Origin: Closterium sp. NIES-65
Taxonomy: Eukaryota; Streptophyta; Zygnematophyceae; Desmidiales; Closteriaceae
Direction: 5' to 3'
NCBI GenBank assembly: GCA_948144175.1
Contig: CANXME010001461.1
Coordinates: 744,001 to 808,000 of the forward strand
DNA length: 64,000 nucleotides
Part shown: one piece after another, positions 46,120 through 56,162 of the stretch
Position numbering within the stretch: the first letter of the stretch is position 1
Layout: each line of letters starts with the position of its first letter
The notes under the pieces: model-generated
What the model was told of the DNA's origin: nothing
The model's database searches: none
Seen by the model: the letters and a program-made list of their open reading frames with translations, nothing else
Translations under genes and position numbers: made by a program

Positions 46120-46760
46120 TGCCGGATTACTGCAACCGTGCTCGACGGATCCTGGCTGAGATGCGGATGGCGGGCGCCGAATACTCGACGGCGTCCTACA
46201 TCACCCACATTGTCAAGGGCTTGCCACGCAACTACAATCTCATGAAGAGGATGATGATGGTGCCCAGCACGTGTGAGTCCCTTGACGAGGACTCCATCAC
46301 CAGCTACATTCTTCAAGATGAGGCGATGCAGGAGGCTGAACAGCCCACATAGCTCCTTCCGCAGGCAAACTACGCTGCATTGACGAAGCCGAATCAGCAG
46401 CAAGGGCAGCGCGGGATGTCGGGCGGAGGTGGTAGCGGAGGTGGGCGGTCGACGAAGGACGTCATCGAGAAGCGGTCGACGCGGGACAAGGGTCGACGAG
46501 GTGGTGGTCACGGCGGGAGTGCTGGATCTGCGGCGACCCTGACCATCTCTCCTTCGAGTGCCCCGACCGCGATGACAGCGATGAGGACGACAACAAGGGA
46601 GGTCGTGGTCGATCGGCCAGTCGTCGCCCCCGTCGAGATGAGAAGCCGCGCAAGGAGAAGCAAGCGTCGAAGAAGACGCCGTCGACGAAGGACGTCGACA
46701 GCTCCAACGGCAAGAGCCGAGGCGACGGGGAGACGTTGTGCTCGATGGTCGGCGTGGTAG
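46120..46760 (+). pseudogene. CopB-2 gag with deleted start
   Basis: Leader is fused to gag at GCGTGCCG|GATTACTGC, removing ~250 bp present in CopB-1 together with the gag start. The remaining gag reads DYCNRARRILAEMRMAG, HIVKGLPRNYNLM, LDEDSITSYILQD, then TAG at 46350-46352. After a Gly-rich segment the CCHC knuckle CWICGDPDHLSFEC (46519-46562) lies in a different frame, as in CopB-1. Confidence 0.82.
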
Positions 46761-47835
46761 AGCCGACGGTCTCGCTGGCGCCGGAGGCTGGCGAGGACTT
46801 CCAGGCAGTGGCGGCAGCTGTGCAGGCCAACCCGATGGCGGTGCTGCTCGAGAGCGGGTGCTCCCACCACCTGATGGGGACGAAGTCGGTCTTCGTCGAC
46901 ATGGGGCCGAGCGACGGGGTGAAGCACGTGCGTGGGTTCAACAGGGCATTGCAGCCTCTCGAGGGTCGCGGAACCGTCGCTCTGCAAGGGGGGGCCGGGA
47001 AGCGGGTCCTCATCCCCGAGGTACTCTACGTTCCGGGCGTACAGGCGAGCGTGCTGTCTGCTGGCCAGCTGAAGGAGAGCGGAGTGCTGCTGCAGGGGGA
47101 TGGCGACGAGATGCTGCTCGTCGCCACGACCGGGGAGGTGCTCGGTCGAGCACGCTACACCGGACGAGTCCTCTGCACCGACTTTCACCCCTGCTCGACG
47201 CAGTCGCTGTCGACCGAGGTGGTGGCTCTGCGGACGATCGTCTCGGTGACAAAGACGACCCGTGATAGGATGCATGCGCGGCTCGCCCACATCAGCGTCG
47301 ACACGATCAAGAGCTCGGCAAAGCATGATGTTGCTACTGGGCTCGACATCACGTCGTCGACCGGAGCAGACCCGCTGTGTGTCTCGTGCATCGGAGGAAA
47401 GCTGGTGCGACACACCTTCCCCGCGAAGGGCTCGGACACAGCGGAGGCGCTGGCTGTCGTGCACATTGACTTGTGCGGGCCGTTTCGGGTGGCTGCGAAG
47501 GATGGCAGCTTGTACTTCTTGCTGCTGAAGGATCGCCATACTCGATTTGTATGGGCAATGCCGGTCGCTAAGAAGAGCGACGTGCTGCGGGAGTTCCAGC
47601 GGTGGCTGGTGCTGGTGGAACGGCAGACGAAGAAGTCGGTGCTATCGCTTCGCTCGATCGAGGAGGGGAGTTCCTCGGGAAGGTGTTCACCGACTTCGTC
47701 GACGGGAAGGGCATCGTCCACGACCTGACGTGCCCCTACACTCCGCAGCAGAATGGCATGGCTGAGCGGGAGATGCGCACGGTCGTCGAGTCCGTGCGGA
47801 CGATGCTGCTGCACATGGGCGTGCAGCACCACTAG
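46736..47835 (+). pseudogene. CopB-2 protease, pre-integrase and integrase core
   Basis: Frame 46736-47728: protease motif LLESGCSHHLMG, where the catalytic Asp codon is GAG (46850-46852), so protease is probably dead. Pre-integrase (HARLAHISVDTIKS, CVSCIGGKL) and the first catalytic region (VVHIDLCGPFRVAAKDG) follow. A 1-nt loss near 47655 shifts frame at the second Asp; the adjoining frame to 47835 continues SLDRGGEFLGKVFTDFV, TPQQNGMAEREM with the catalytic Glu, and stops at a TAG (47833-47835). Confidence 0.87.
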
Positions 47836-47864
47836 TGGCACCTTGCTCTACGACAAGCTGTTGA

Positions 47865-50465
47865 GTGCGCAACTGCTTGGAGCGGTCGACGACGCTGCCA
47901 GGGACGACTCCATACCAGCTGCTGACTGGGAAGAAGCCCGACCTTACACTGGCGCGGGTGTGGGGCTGCATGGTGCAGTTCATGGTTCCCGAGCAGCAGC
48001 GCGGTGGGAAGCTGGCGCCGAAGGCTCGCTGGGGGCTTCACCTGGGTGTGTCGTCGGAGAGCAAGGGCTGGGAGGTGCTCGAACTGACCGAAAACAAGGT
48101 GGTCACGTCGGTTGAGGTGATCTTCTACGAGACGCTGTCGCTCGAGGTGTGGAACGCAAAGTATGGGCCGGCGTCAGGGCGGACACAGGCGCACCCGCCG
48201 ACGGACACTTCGACGTCGACGGTTCCGTTCCTCACCGACGTCGATGAGGCTGCTGATGAGGATGTTGTGGAGGTTCTTCCCCCTCCCCCTACTCTTGCTC
48301 CTCCGTTCCCCAATGCAGATCGGCTTGTGTCGACCACTGACGATGAGGGGAGCCTTGAGGCGTCGCCTGTGGCGCCGGCCCGTGGCATCACCGGCGGTCG
48401 ACAAGGCGCCAAGCTCATCGACCACGATGGGAAGCTGTCGACGACAGGGGAGCACCAGACAGGGGAGCCATTCGAACAGGAGGCAACAACAGGGGTACAT
48501 TCGACAGGGGAGCTGTCGAAGTCAGCAGGGAAGCTGTCGAAGTCACCAGCAGACAAGCAGCCGGTCGAAGGGTCGAAGCAGCTGGTCGACGACGAGGACG
48601 TCGACGAGGAAGGGGAGCAGTCAGCTAGTGAGGAGTCCACCGAAAGCGACGTGGTGGAAGTGCCGATCACAAAGCCAGAGCTTCGACGCACAGGTCGAGC
48701 TCGATGGCCACCGGAGCGGCTGAGCTTCCATGCCTGCCTACCGCCAGCTGCCTTCACCACGGTGTTCGACAAGGTCAACGACGACCAATTGTACGACGGC
48801 CTCAAGGAGGATGAAGACCTGCCGGAGCTCGACCCTGACGTGCATGCCGACCCCGAACACCGCTGGGACATCGCCACGATGACGGTGAAGGAGGCGCTAT
48901 CGAGCTGGAAGGGCGAGGCGGTGAAGGCCACTATGGAAGAAGAGATCCGCAGCCTCATTGGTATGGGGACTTGGGAGCTGGTTGAACGCCCACGCGGGGT
49001 GAACATCATGAAGAACCGGTGGGTGCTGACGACCAAGTACCGCATCGATGACACTGTCGAGCACGAGAAGGCGAGGCTGGTCGTAAAGGGCTTCACGCAG
49101 GTGTACGGTGCCGAATACGACGAGACGTACTCACTGGTGAGCAGCTACGTCACGCTGAGGATCTTCCTCAGCATTGTCGCCGTCCTCGACATCCACTTGA
49201 TGCAGCTCGACATGAAGAACGCTTTCTTGCAATGCAAGCTCGATAGGGTGCTCTACATGTACCAGCCGGACTACAACGACGGGACCGCTCGGGTGTGCAA
49301 GCTGCTGAAGAGCCTCTACGGGCTGAAGCAATCGCCGCTACTGTGGTACAGGGCTCTCGATAGCGTGCTGCTGGGCGCTGGCTGGAAGAAGAGCCAGAAC
49401 AACGAGGCGCTCTACTTCAAGGCCGACGACGACGGAGTGACCTGCTGGGTGCTGATCTACGTCGACAACCTGCTCGCCGCCAGCAGCAGCACCGCGATGC
49501 TGAAGGAGCTGAAGGAGCTTCTGGAGGCCGCCTTCGAGCTGCGTGAGATCTCGCCGGTGGTGAAGTACCTTGGGATGGAGATCGTGCGCGACAGTCCGGC
49601 CAGGAAGTTGTGGCTGCACCAGCAGGGCTACGCCGACAAGCTGCGCAGGCGCTTCATCGACGAGGAGCAGGGCGGTCGAGTCTCGAAGACGCCGGTCTCG
49701 GTCGACGCCTATGCTCAGCTGACGTTCGACGACGAGGAGGCTCAGGAACGCGAGGAGGAGGAGTACCGGCAGAATGTCGGCTCACTGCACTTCGCGGCGA
49801 CGATGACGAGGCCGGACATTGCGTTCGCCTGCAGCAAGCTGGGCAGCGGCCTCACGGTGAGGAGCGACCAGCATTGGCGCGAGGTCGACCGCTGCCTCGC
49901 CTACCTCGCTGACCCCCGCGACACCGCCCTGGAGTTTGGCGGTGGACCAGAATCGTTGGAGCTGATTGGCTACGTTGTTGCCGACGACGCGGGCGACAAG
50001 CAGAACCGGACGAGCACAGGAGGCTACGTGTTCGTCTACGGAGGGGCCGCCGTCTCCTGGTCGAGCTCGCGCATCAAGTGCGCGACATTGTCATCGACCG
50101 AGTCGGAGTACGTGGCGGCCACGGATGCCGGCAAGGAGGGGCGTCGACTTCGCTTCCTCCTTGCGGAATTTAAGCTGCTCGACGCTGGGAACCCGACCAT
50201 CCTCCGCGTCGACAACAAGTCGGCAATCACGGTCGCTGAGGGCTTGGGGCTGACGGGCAACCTCAAGCACATGGAGCGACGCTACGCCTGGCTGCAGCAC
50301 ATGGTGAGGCGCGGGAATTTCGTGCTGAAATACATCCCGACCACCGAGCAGCTGGCGGACTTTTTGACGAAGGCGCTGCATTTTTCGGCTTTTAACCGGT
50401 GCTCTGTCGCCATCAGCCAAGTTCGTCTAGCCGATGTCGGCGACGGCGACGACGAGGTGCAGTAG
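47865..50465 (+). CDS. CopB-2 integrase C-terminus, RT and RNase H (866 codons)
   Basis: Long open frame. Residues 1-100: integrase C-terminal region (GTTPYQLLTGKKPDLT, WGCMVQFMVPEQQRGGKL). Residues ~100-270: an acidic, Thr/Ser-rich linker. RT (~315-600): SWKGEAVKATMEEEIRSL, MKNRWVLTTKYRID, LDMKNAFLQCKLDRVLY, LLKSLYGLKQSPLLWYRAL; the catalytic motif reads YVDN (49458-49469), Asp changed to Asn, which should abolish polymerisation. RNase H (~700-850): VVADDAGDKQNRTSTGGYV, SSTESEYVAATDAGKEG, VDNKSAITVAEG, TEQLADFLTKALH. The ATG is internal to an original polyprotein. The lost Asp in an otherwise open frame suggests recent decay. Confidence 0.9.
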   Translation: MRNCLERSTTLPGTTPYQLLTGKKPDLTLARVWGCMVQFMVPEQQRGGKLAPKARWGLHLGVSSESKGWEVLELTENKVVTSVEVIFYETLSLEVWNAKYGPASGRTQAHPPTDTSTSTVPFLTDVDEAADEDVVEVLPPPPTLAPPFPNADRLVSTTDDEGSLEASPVAPARGITGGRQGAKLIDHDGKLSTTGEHQTGEPFEQEATTGVHSTGELSKSAGKLSKSPADKQPVEGSKQLVDDEDVDEEGEQSASEESTESDVVEVPITKPELRRTGRARWPPERLSFHACLPPAAFTTVFDKVNDDQLYDGLKEDEDLPELDPDVHADPEHRWDIATMTVKEALSSWKGEAVKATMEEEIRSLIGMGTWELVERPRGVNIMKNRWVLTTKYRIDDTVEHEKARLVVKGFTQVYGAEYDETYSLVSSYVTLRIFLSIVAVLDIHLMQLDMKNAFLQCKLDRVLYMYQPDYNDGTARVCKLLKSLYGLKQSPLLWYRALDSVLLGAGWKKSQNNEALYFKADDDGVTCWVLIYVDNLLAASSSTAMLKELKELLEAAFELREISPVVKYLGMEIVRDSPARKLWLHQQGYADKLRRRFIDEEQGGRVSKTPVSVDAYAQLTFDDEEAQEREEEEYRQNVGSLHFAATMTRPDIAFACSKLGSGLTVRSDQHWREVDRCLAYLADPRDTALEFGGGPESLELIGYVVADDAGDKQNRTSTGGYVFVYGGAAVSWSSSRIKCATLSSTESEYVAATDAGKEGRRLRFLLAEFKLLDAGNPTILRVDNKSAITVAEGLGLTGNLKHMERRYAWLQHMVRRGNFVLKYIPTTEQLADFLTKALHFSAFNRCSVAISQVRLADVGDGDDEVQ

Positions 50466-50597
50466 TAGGTGCCGTGCCCTTCTACACGGCTGGTGCGGTG
50501 ACGGCGTGCTGTGTGTGGGTTGCACGCCGAGGATGAGTTTTCTCCGTGGAGTACCGCCGTGTGGGCTGGAGGCCCAAGCGTGAGTGCGGCAAGGGAG
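50466..50597 (+). other. CopB-2 3' UTR and polypurine tract
   Basis: Short non-coding stretch ending in GGCAAGGGAG just before the LTR start TGTTAACAGG. Confidence 0.7.
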
Positions 50598-51625
50598 TGT
50601 TAACAGGAATGGAGTGTTGGCCCCGCCCTCGCTTGGGCAACATCGACAACTTGGTCGGATGTACGGGAGTAGCAGCCGACTGTTCACAGTGGGAGAGCTA
50701 CTCGACAGGCTTCGTCGAGCTGCACGGGACCGCTGTGGTGTTGCTGTCAACCAGGGAGCTCGACAGCTGCAACTGACTGGTCTGGGCGACGGGTGGGACG
50801 TTGACCAGGACCTACAGCTCGACCGGGAGGTCTCCAGAGCATCCCGTTGACCTGTCGTTCGACCGGGAGGTCTTCGGAGCATCTCGTCGACCTGCCGTTT
50901 GACCGGGAGGTTGACGGAGCAGTCCGTCGACCTGACAAGTGAGCAGCGGTCGACGAGGGGAGCTCGGCAACAACCGCTGACGGTCCTGGTCGACGGAAGG
51001 GGTCCGTCGACCAGGGGGTAGCTCGACGGGAGTTGTGGTCAACTAGAGGCACCTAGTGGTCGACCGGGTCGACCGGGTAACCTGCTCGACCAATTCTGCG
51101 GAGGCACGCGAACGTCGTCGAGGTTGCAATGGCGAAGACGACTACAAGCTGGTATCCCGAAGTTGATGTGGCTCGTCAGGCGCAGACAACAGCCGACGGA
51201 TGCCCAACGAAGCAAGTCGGGCCAATCGTCTGCGTGCACCTGCGAGTGTGCACATTGCTCTGTTCTACGGGGCAACGCTCGACAGCCGCTTTGCTACAGC
51301 GTTGGCACGCCGTCGACCTGCTCTGTTGGCAGGTCGCCCTTCTGCAGTGATGGCGCGACTCCTCTACGCAACGCTGGTAGGTGGTCGACCGAGCTGTGCT
51401 GGCGGTCGACCAGGCTAGCTGCAGGGTTGCTAGGTGCCTGATGTAGTCATTATGTGATTGCTTGTTTTAATCATTCTGTAATTCCAACATTGCTAGTGGA
51501 AATTCTTGCCAATTTCTCCCGTGAATGTGCAAGCACTAAGGAACCAAGCAAAGCTACGATCACCTCTAGTAGTTCATGCCAACCCCGCAGTCTAACTGAC
51601 TACCGTTGTAGAGTGACTCTCTGTA
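50598..51625 (+). repeat. CopB-2 3' LTR (1028 bp)
   Basis: Starts TGTTAACAGG after the purine tract, ends GACTCTCTGTA. The middle third is densely packed with GTCGAC/GGTCGACC words. The last ~180 bp are the part also found at 621-802. Confidence 0.88.
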
Positions 51626-51834
51626 GGATGATCCCGAGTATGAAGTGGAACGTGTTCTCACTCATCGGCGCCGCGGCAGCAATACCGTCGAGTAACTGAT
51701 CCGCTGGAAGGGATACGACCCCACTGAGGACAGTTGGGCTGCAGAAGCTGATATGGGCAACGCACGCCGCGCTCTCAAGGACTATCTTGTCAAGCAGGGT
51801 GTATCTCACGCCACCCAGCTTTGAGGGGGGGACG
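51626..51834 (+). pseudogene. Gyp-4 right fragment: chromodomain and C-terminus
   Basis: Encodes DDPEYEVERVLTHRRRGS, a stop replacing Phe/Leu (TAA at ~51690), then LIRWKGYDPTEDSWAAEADM and GNARRALKDYLVKQGVSH, ending at a TGA. It supplies the C-terminal sequence that is broken in Gyp-1. Followed by the purine tract GGGGGGGACG. Confidence 0.85.
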
Positions 51835-52202
51835 TGTGAGAGTACGACGGCTTATGCCAGCTATGCTTGCTTGCCTTTATTTTATTATGCTGTTTCTAGC
51901 ATAGGATAATTATATGCATGCATGAATTGCTTGATTTTCTAGGCTAGGTGCTTTCGATATTCTATTATAGTTATAGCACCGAGCTAGGTTGCGTGCACCG
52001 AATTCTGGGCTTTTTGGTTGCAACCGAATTGACTTCTACCGAATTTGGGAAGGCTCTGTTCGGGACGCTTCGCGACCCTCAGAACCTTCGCGTAACACCT
52101 GGTTACGGGGCCTTGTGTCGAGCCTATATATAGCCTTGTGTTGTACCCAGGTGATAATTCAATTCACATTCACTTTTCTGAGCTCGATCCTAGATCCTCA
52201 CA
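51835..52202 (+). repeat. Gyp-4 3' LTR (368 bp)
   Basis: TGTGAGAGTACGACGG .. GATCCTCACA, complete. Contains GCCTATATATAG, a good TATA-box candidate, also present in the other Gyp LTRs. Followed directly by CopA-6 sequence. Confidence 0.92.
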
Positions 52203-53290
52203 CTTTGTCTCCCCCGCTGTACGCGTCTGCTCAGGTAGCTATCAAGTATGAGTGTCGCCGGCTGTCGCACGACACTCTCTTGTGGCACCACCACCTTAGT
52301 CTCCCCTCCCTGCCTTGCCTTCGTAGCATGCACTCTTGCTTCCTAATCTCTGGCCTTCCCAGGTTTCTGCCTGCCCTCCCACCCTCGCCTGCGCTGCCCT
52401 GCATTCCTTGCGTCGAGGGGAGGCAGCGCACCGCTCCTCACTCCTCCTCGTTCCCTCCCACATAGGCTCCACAGCAAACTCTCCACCTGGACGTGTGGGG
52501 CCTAGCCCGCGTACGTCGACAGGGCCACAAGCGGTACTTCCTACTGGTCGTCGACGACTACATGCGTTACACCATGGTCTTCCCCTTGCAGCGCAAGGGG
52601 GAGGTCCCTGATGTTTTGATCCTCTGGATCCGCGCTGTTCGTCTCCAGCTCCGCGAGCGGCTCCAGTCGGACTTTCTTGTCCTGTGTCTGCACTCTGACA
52701 GAGGTGGTGAGTTCTCCTCAGACCTCTTCGCAGCCTTCTATGTGGAGCACGGCATCCACCAGACGTTCACGCTTCCGGCCTCTCCGCAACAGAATAGGGT
52801 TGCTGAGCGCCGCATTGGCTTAGTCATGGAGGTCCCTCGTACCTCCATGATCCATGCAGCTGCCCCCCATTTTCTGTGGCTGTTTGCCGCCGGTACGCCG
52901 CGCATAAGCTTAACCTCTGGCCCCGTGTCTCGGTGCCGGAGACCTCGCCCACACTGCTGTGGACGGGGAAGGTTGGCAATGCGTCGCGTTTCTGTGTCTA
53001 GGGTGCTCGTGCCTTTGTCTGCGATACCACTGCGTACAAGCTCTCCCTTCGCGCCATTCCCTGCGTCTTCCTTCGCTTTGTCCCTGACGCGCCTGGCTGG
53101 CAGTTTTACAACCCCGCCTCGCGCCGTGTCTTTCCATCTCAAGACGTCACCTTTGACGAGTCAGTTCCCTTTTAATGTCTTTTTCCCTACCGCACTCTCC
53201 CTCCCCCCCCCCCCCCCCCCCCCCGCCGCTCTTTCTCGCCCCAGGTCCTCCCCAGGTAGACCCCCTCCCCGCGCCAAGTCCTGCTCCTTC
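52203..53290 (+). pseudogene. CopA-6 pre-integrase and integrase
   Basis: Subfamily close to CopA-4. Pre-integrase: CRRLSHDTLLWHHHLSLPSL, IPCVEGRQRTAPHSSSF, then a TAG. Integrase core: LHLDVWGLARVRRQG, LHSDRGGEFSSDLF and the Glu motif QQNRVAERRIGLVMEV, so the DDE residues are retained. A 1-2 nt loss near 52890 shifts the C-terminal domain into another frame. A run of 22 C (53203-53224) interrupts the region before the linker. No 5' LTR, leader or gag: the element is 5'-truncated at the Gyp-4 LTR. Confidence 0.83.
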
Positions 53291-54842
53291 AGGTGTCTCT
53301 TAGGTAGACCCTCCCGTACCTGCGCCTGTTGAGGTCACCGGTGACTCAGATCCTGCTGGGGGTGGTGCTGTCCCTGGGGGTGCGGAGCTTGAGGGTGCGG
53401 AGCGTGGGGGTGCTAAGACAGGGGGTGCGGAGTCTGGGGGCATTGAGCCTGAGCGTGATGAGCCTGAGGGTGCGGAGCTTGGAGGTGCTGAGCCTGCGCG
53501 TGAGGAGCCTGGAGGTCCTGAGCTTGGGGGTGCTGCGTCTGGGGGTGCTGAGCCTGCGTGTGAGGAGCCTGGGGGTGCTGAGTCTGAGGGTGCGACGCCT
53601 GAGGGTTTTGAGACTGCTGTTACATGGTCTCCTTGGAGTGGGTGCCTTCGTCCGTGTGTGCCTCTCACCTCACAACAGTTGCACGATTGGTACGGTCGCC
53701 AGCAGGGTCGCGCTTCTGGAGCTCGGGGCTCTACTGCTGGAGGTGCTGACGTCACTGAAGCTGGGAGTGGTGCTGGTCCTTTGTCTCCTGGAGGTGCTGG
53801 AGTCGCTGGTCCCGGTGGTGCTCGTACTAGAGGTATTGGAGCTGCTGGGGCTGGAGGTGCTGTATCTGAGGGTGCTACTGCTGGAGACCCTGGGTCTGGG
53901 GGTACTGCTGCTGGAGGCACTGAGGCTAGAGACCCTGGGATTCGCAGTGCCGGTTCAGGGGGTGCTGCAGCTGGTGGAGCTGGTCCTGGAGGAGCTGGCG
54001 TTGAGGGTTCTGGAGCTGCTGGAGGTGCTGGAGTTGCTGAGGGTACTGAAGCTGCTGGAGGTGCTGGAGCTGCTGGTGCTGGTGGCACTGCACAGCCGCG
54101 CCTGTTCTTCGCTCCGCCGTCTCCGTCGTCTCAGCCACCGCCTGACTCTGCGCTTCGCCAGGTTCGAAGTCTCCCTTTGTCTACGGATCTTCCGTTACCG
54201 CCTTGCTCACCGCTGCCTGCTCCTTCGTTCACTGAGCAGACAGGGGGCCTTGCTGAGCGTCGTGAGCCTGCGTTGCGTCCTGTCTTGCCTGTACGTTCTG
54301 GTTGTTTCGGTCGTAAATTTCCTCGTCAGCGTCAGCCGGCTGTCCCCGGCACCCAACTTGTAGTCCGTCGTCCTTCCTCTCCTCTGCCGCGTGTTCCTCT
54401 GCTGTCTCCCTCTGCGTCCTCTCTACCTGACGTTGCAGACCCTGGGTCTGACCAGTTTTGTACTGAGCACCCTACTGTCATGCGTCTGTTAGCCACTGTT
54501 GTCACTGACCCGTCGTTTGAGTCCACTGCTGCGTCTGCCCTAGTCGCTGAGCTTGTTGACTTTGCTGCTGCCTGTCGTCTACACTACGCTGCTAGTCTTG
54601 TTGCTAAGTCTGAGTCTGTCTGTCCTCCGTCCGTGTGGGGTGAGTGTGCTCTTAGCACGGACGTCCTTCAGGACAGGCACGAGGACCTTGAGTGTCTTGC
54701 GGCCGCTGCGCCTCATCTCGTGGCCATGTTGCTCGCCCCTGAGGGAGACCCGAATGCACCAAACATCCCGACCCCGCGCACTTACGCTGAGGCGATCACG
54801 GGTGAGTACTCTTCTCAGTGGCAGACAGCCATGGACGTAGAG
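53291..54842 (+). pseudogene. CopA-6 repetitive linker to RT
   Basis: GC-rich tandem units coding for Gly/Ala/Glu/Pro repeats (53340-54090), partly in two frames. A conserved linker end follows: GGLAERREPALRPVLPVRS, VTDPSFESTAASALVAELVD, CLAAAAPHLVAMLLAPEGDP, ITGEYSSQWQTAMDVEMAS, then TAG at 54852 in place of the Trp codon. The same Trp is a stop in CopA-4. Confidence 0.8.
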
Positions 54843-56162
54843 ATGGCATCCTAGAAGTCCACAGGCACGTACGTCGATGAGGTTCCCCCTCCCGGGGCGA
54901 ACATCGTCGACGGAATGTGGATTTTTAGGGTGAAGCGGCCGCCAGGTTCTCCGCCTGTCTTCAAGGCTCATTACGTTGCTCGAGGCTTCAGTAAGCAAGA
55001 GGGAGTTTACTTCTTCCAGACCTTCTCCCCCACCCCAAAGATGACCACTCTTTGGGTGCTGCTGCACGTTGCCGCTCAGCGCGACTACGAACTTCACTCT
55101 CTTGACTTCAGCACAGCTTTCTTACAGGGCAGCCTGCACGAGGAGATGTGGCTGCGCCGCCTGCCTAGCTTCACTGGGTCGTTCCCTCCTGGTACCCAGT
55201 GGAGCCTTCGGCGGCCGGTCTGCGGTCTCCGCCTGGCGCCACATGAGTGGCACGACACACTGAGGACGACACTTGCGGCTCTTGGGTTTGCTCCGTCGAC
55301 TGCTGACCCATCGCTGTTTCTGTGCACCGACACTTCGCTGCCGCCGTTCTACATACTCGTGTACGTCGACGACTTAGTCTTTGCCACTGCTGATACTGAG
55401 GCTCTCGTCCTGGTGAATTCCGAGCTGCAAAAGAGACACACATCCACAGACGTGGGTGAGCTGCGCAGTTACCTTGGTTTGCAGATCACCCGGGACAGAG
55501 CACGCCGCACCATCACCCTGACTCAGTCACACATGGTGCAGCAAGTCCTTCAGCGCTTCGGCTTCACGTGGTCCTCGGCACAGACCACTCCTTTGGCTAC
55601 AGGTCACTCACTCTCAGCTCCACCTTCGGACGAGTCCGTAGAGCCGAGTGGTCCTTACCGAGAGCTTGTTGGCTGCCTCATGTACCTGATGACCTGCACT
55701 CGTCCTGAACTCGCGTACCCTCTTGGCCTTCTGGCTCGCTACGTGGCTCCTTGTCGGCACTGAAAGGTGCACATGGATGCTGCTAAGAGGGTACTACGCT
55801 ACTTGTGCAGTACATCGGGCATGGGGCTCGTGCTTGGAGGATGGGGCGACGTTGTCCTCACTGGTCACTCGGACGCTTCTTGGGTTGACGACCAGGCTAC
55901 GCAGTGGTCGTCACAGGGTTACACCTTCAGCCTTGGATCTAGTTCTTTTTTTTGGCGTTCTACACGCTTGTCTTTAGTTCTCAGCTCTAGTTGTGAGGCA
56001 GAGATCTACGCCACAGCCATGGCTGCACAGGAGTTATGCTGGCTCACCTACCTACTGACCGACCTGGGAGAGCGGCCTTGTTCTCCTCCAGTGTTGTACG
56101 TTGACAACAAGGCCGCCATTGCCTTGTGTTAGGAGCACAGACTGGAGCACAGAACGAAGCAC
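54843..56162 (+). pseudogene. CopA-6 RT and RNase H
   Basis: RT from GMWIFRVKRPPGSPPVFKA through LDFSTAFLQGSLHEEMWLRR to an intact YVDDLVFATA. It stops at a TGA at 55761 (VAPCRH). RNase H resumes with MDAAKRVLRYLCSTSGMGL, SDASWVDDQ, SSCEAEIYATAMA, YVDNKAAIALC, then a TAG (56130). The sequence ends at EHRTKH, where inverted gypsy DNA begins, so the last ~40 residues, 3' UTR and 3' LTR are missing. Confidence 0.86.

Larger units (their letters stand above)
44968..51625 (+). mobile_element. CopB-2: Copia element with ~1 kb GTCGAC-rich LTRs
   Basis: 5' LTR 44968-45686 (first ~306 bp missing), primer site at 45687, gag, protease, integrase, RT, RNase H, purine tract and complete 3' LTR 50598-51625. 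It is flanked on both sides by gypsy sequence. Coding lesions: gag start deleted, TAG in gag, ESG protease, -1 frameshift at the second integrase Asp, TAG at 47833, YVDN in RT. Inactive, but long frames remain. Confidence 0.9.
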
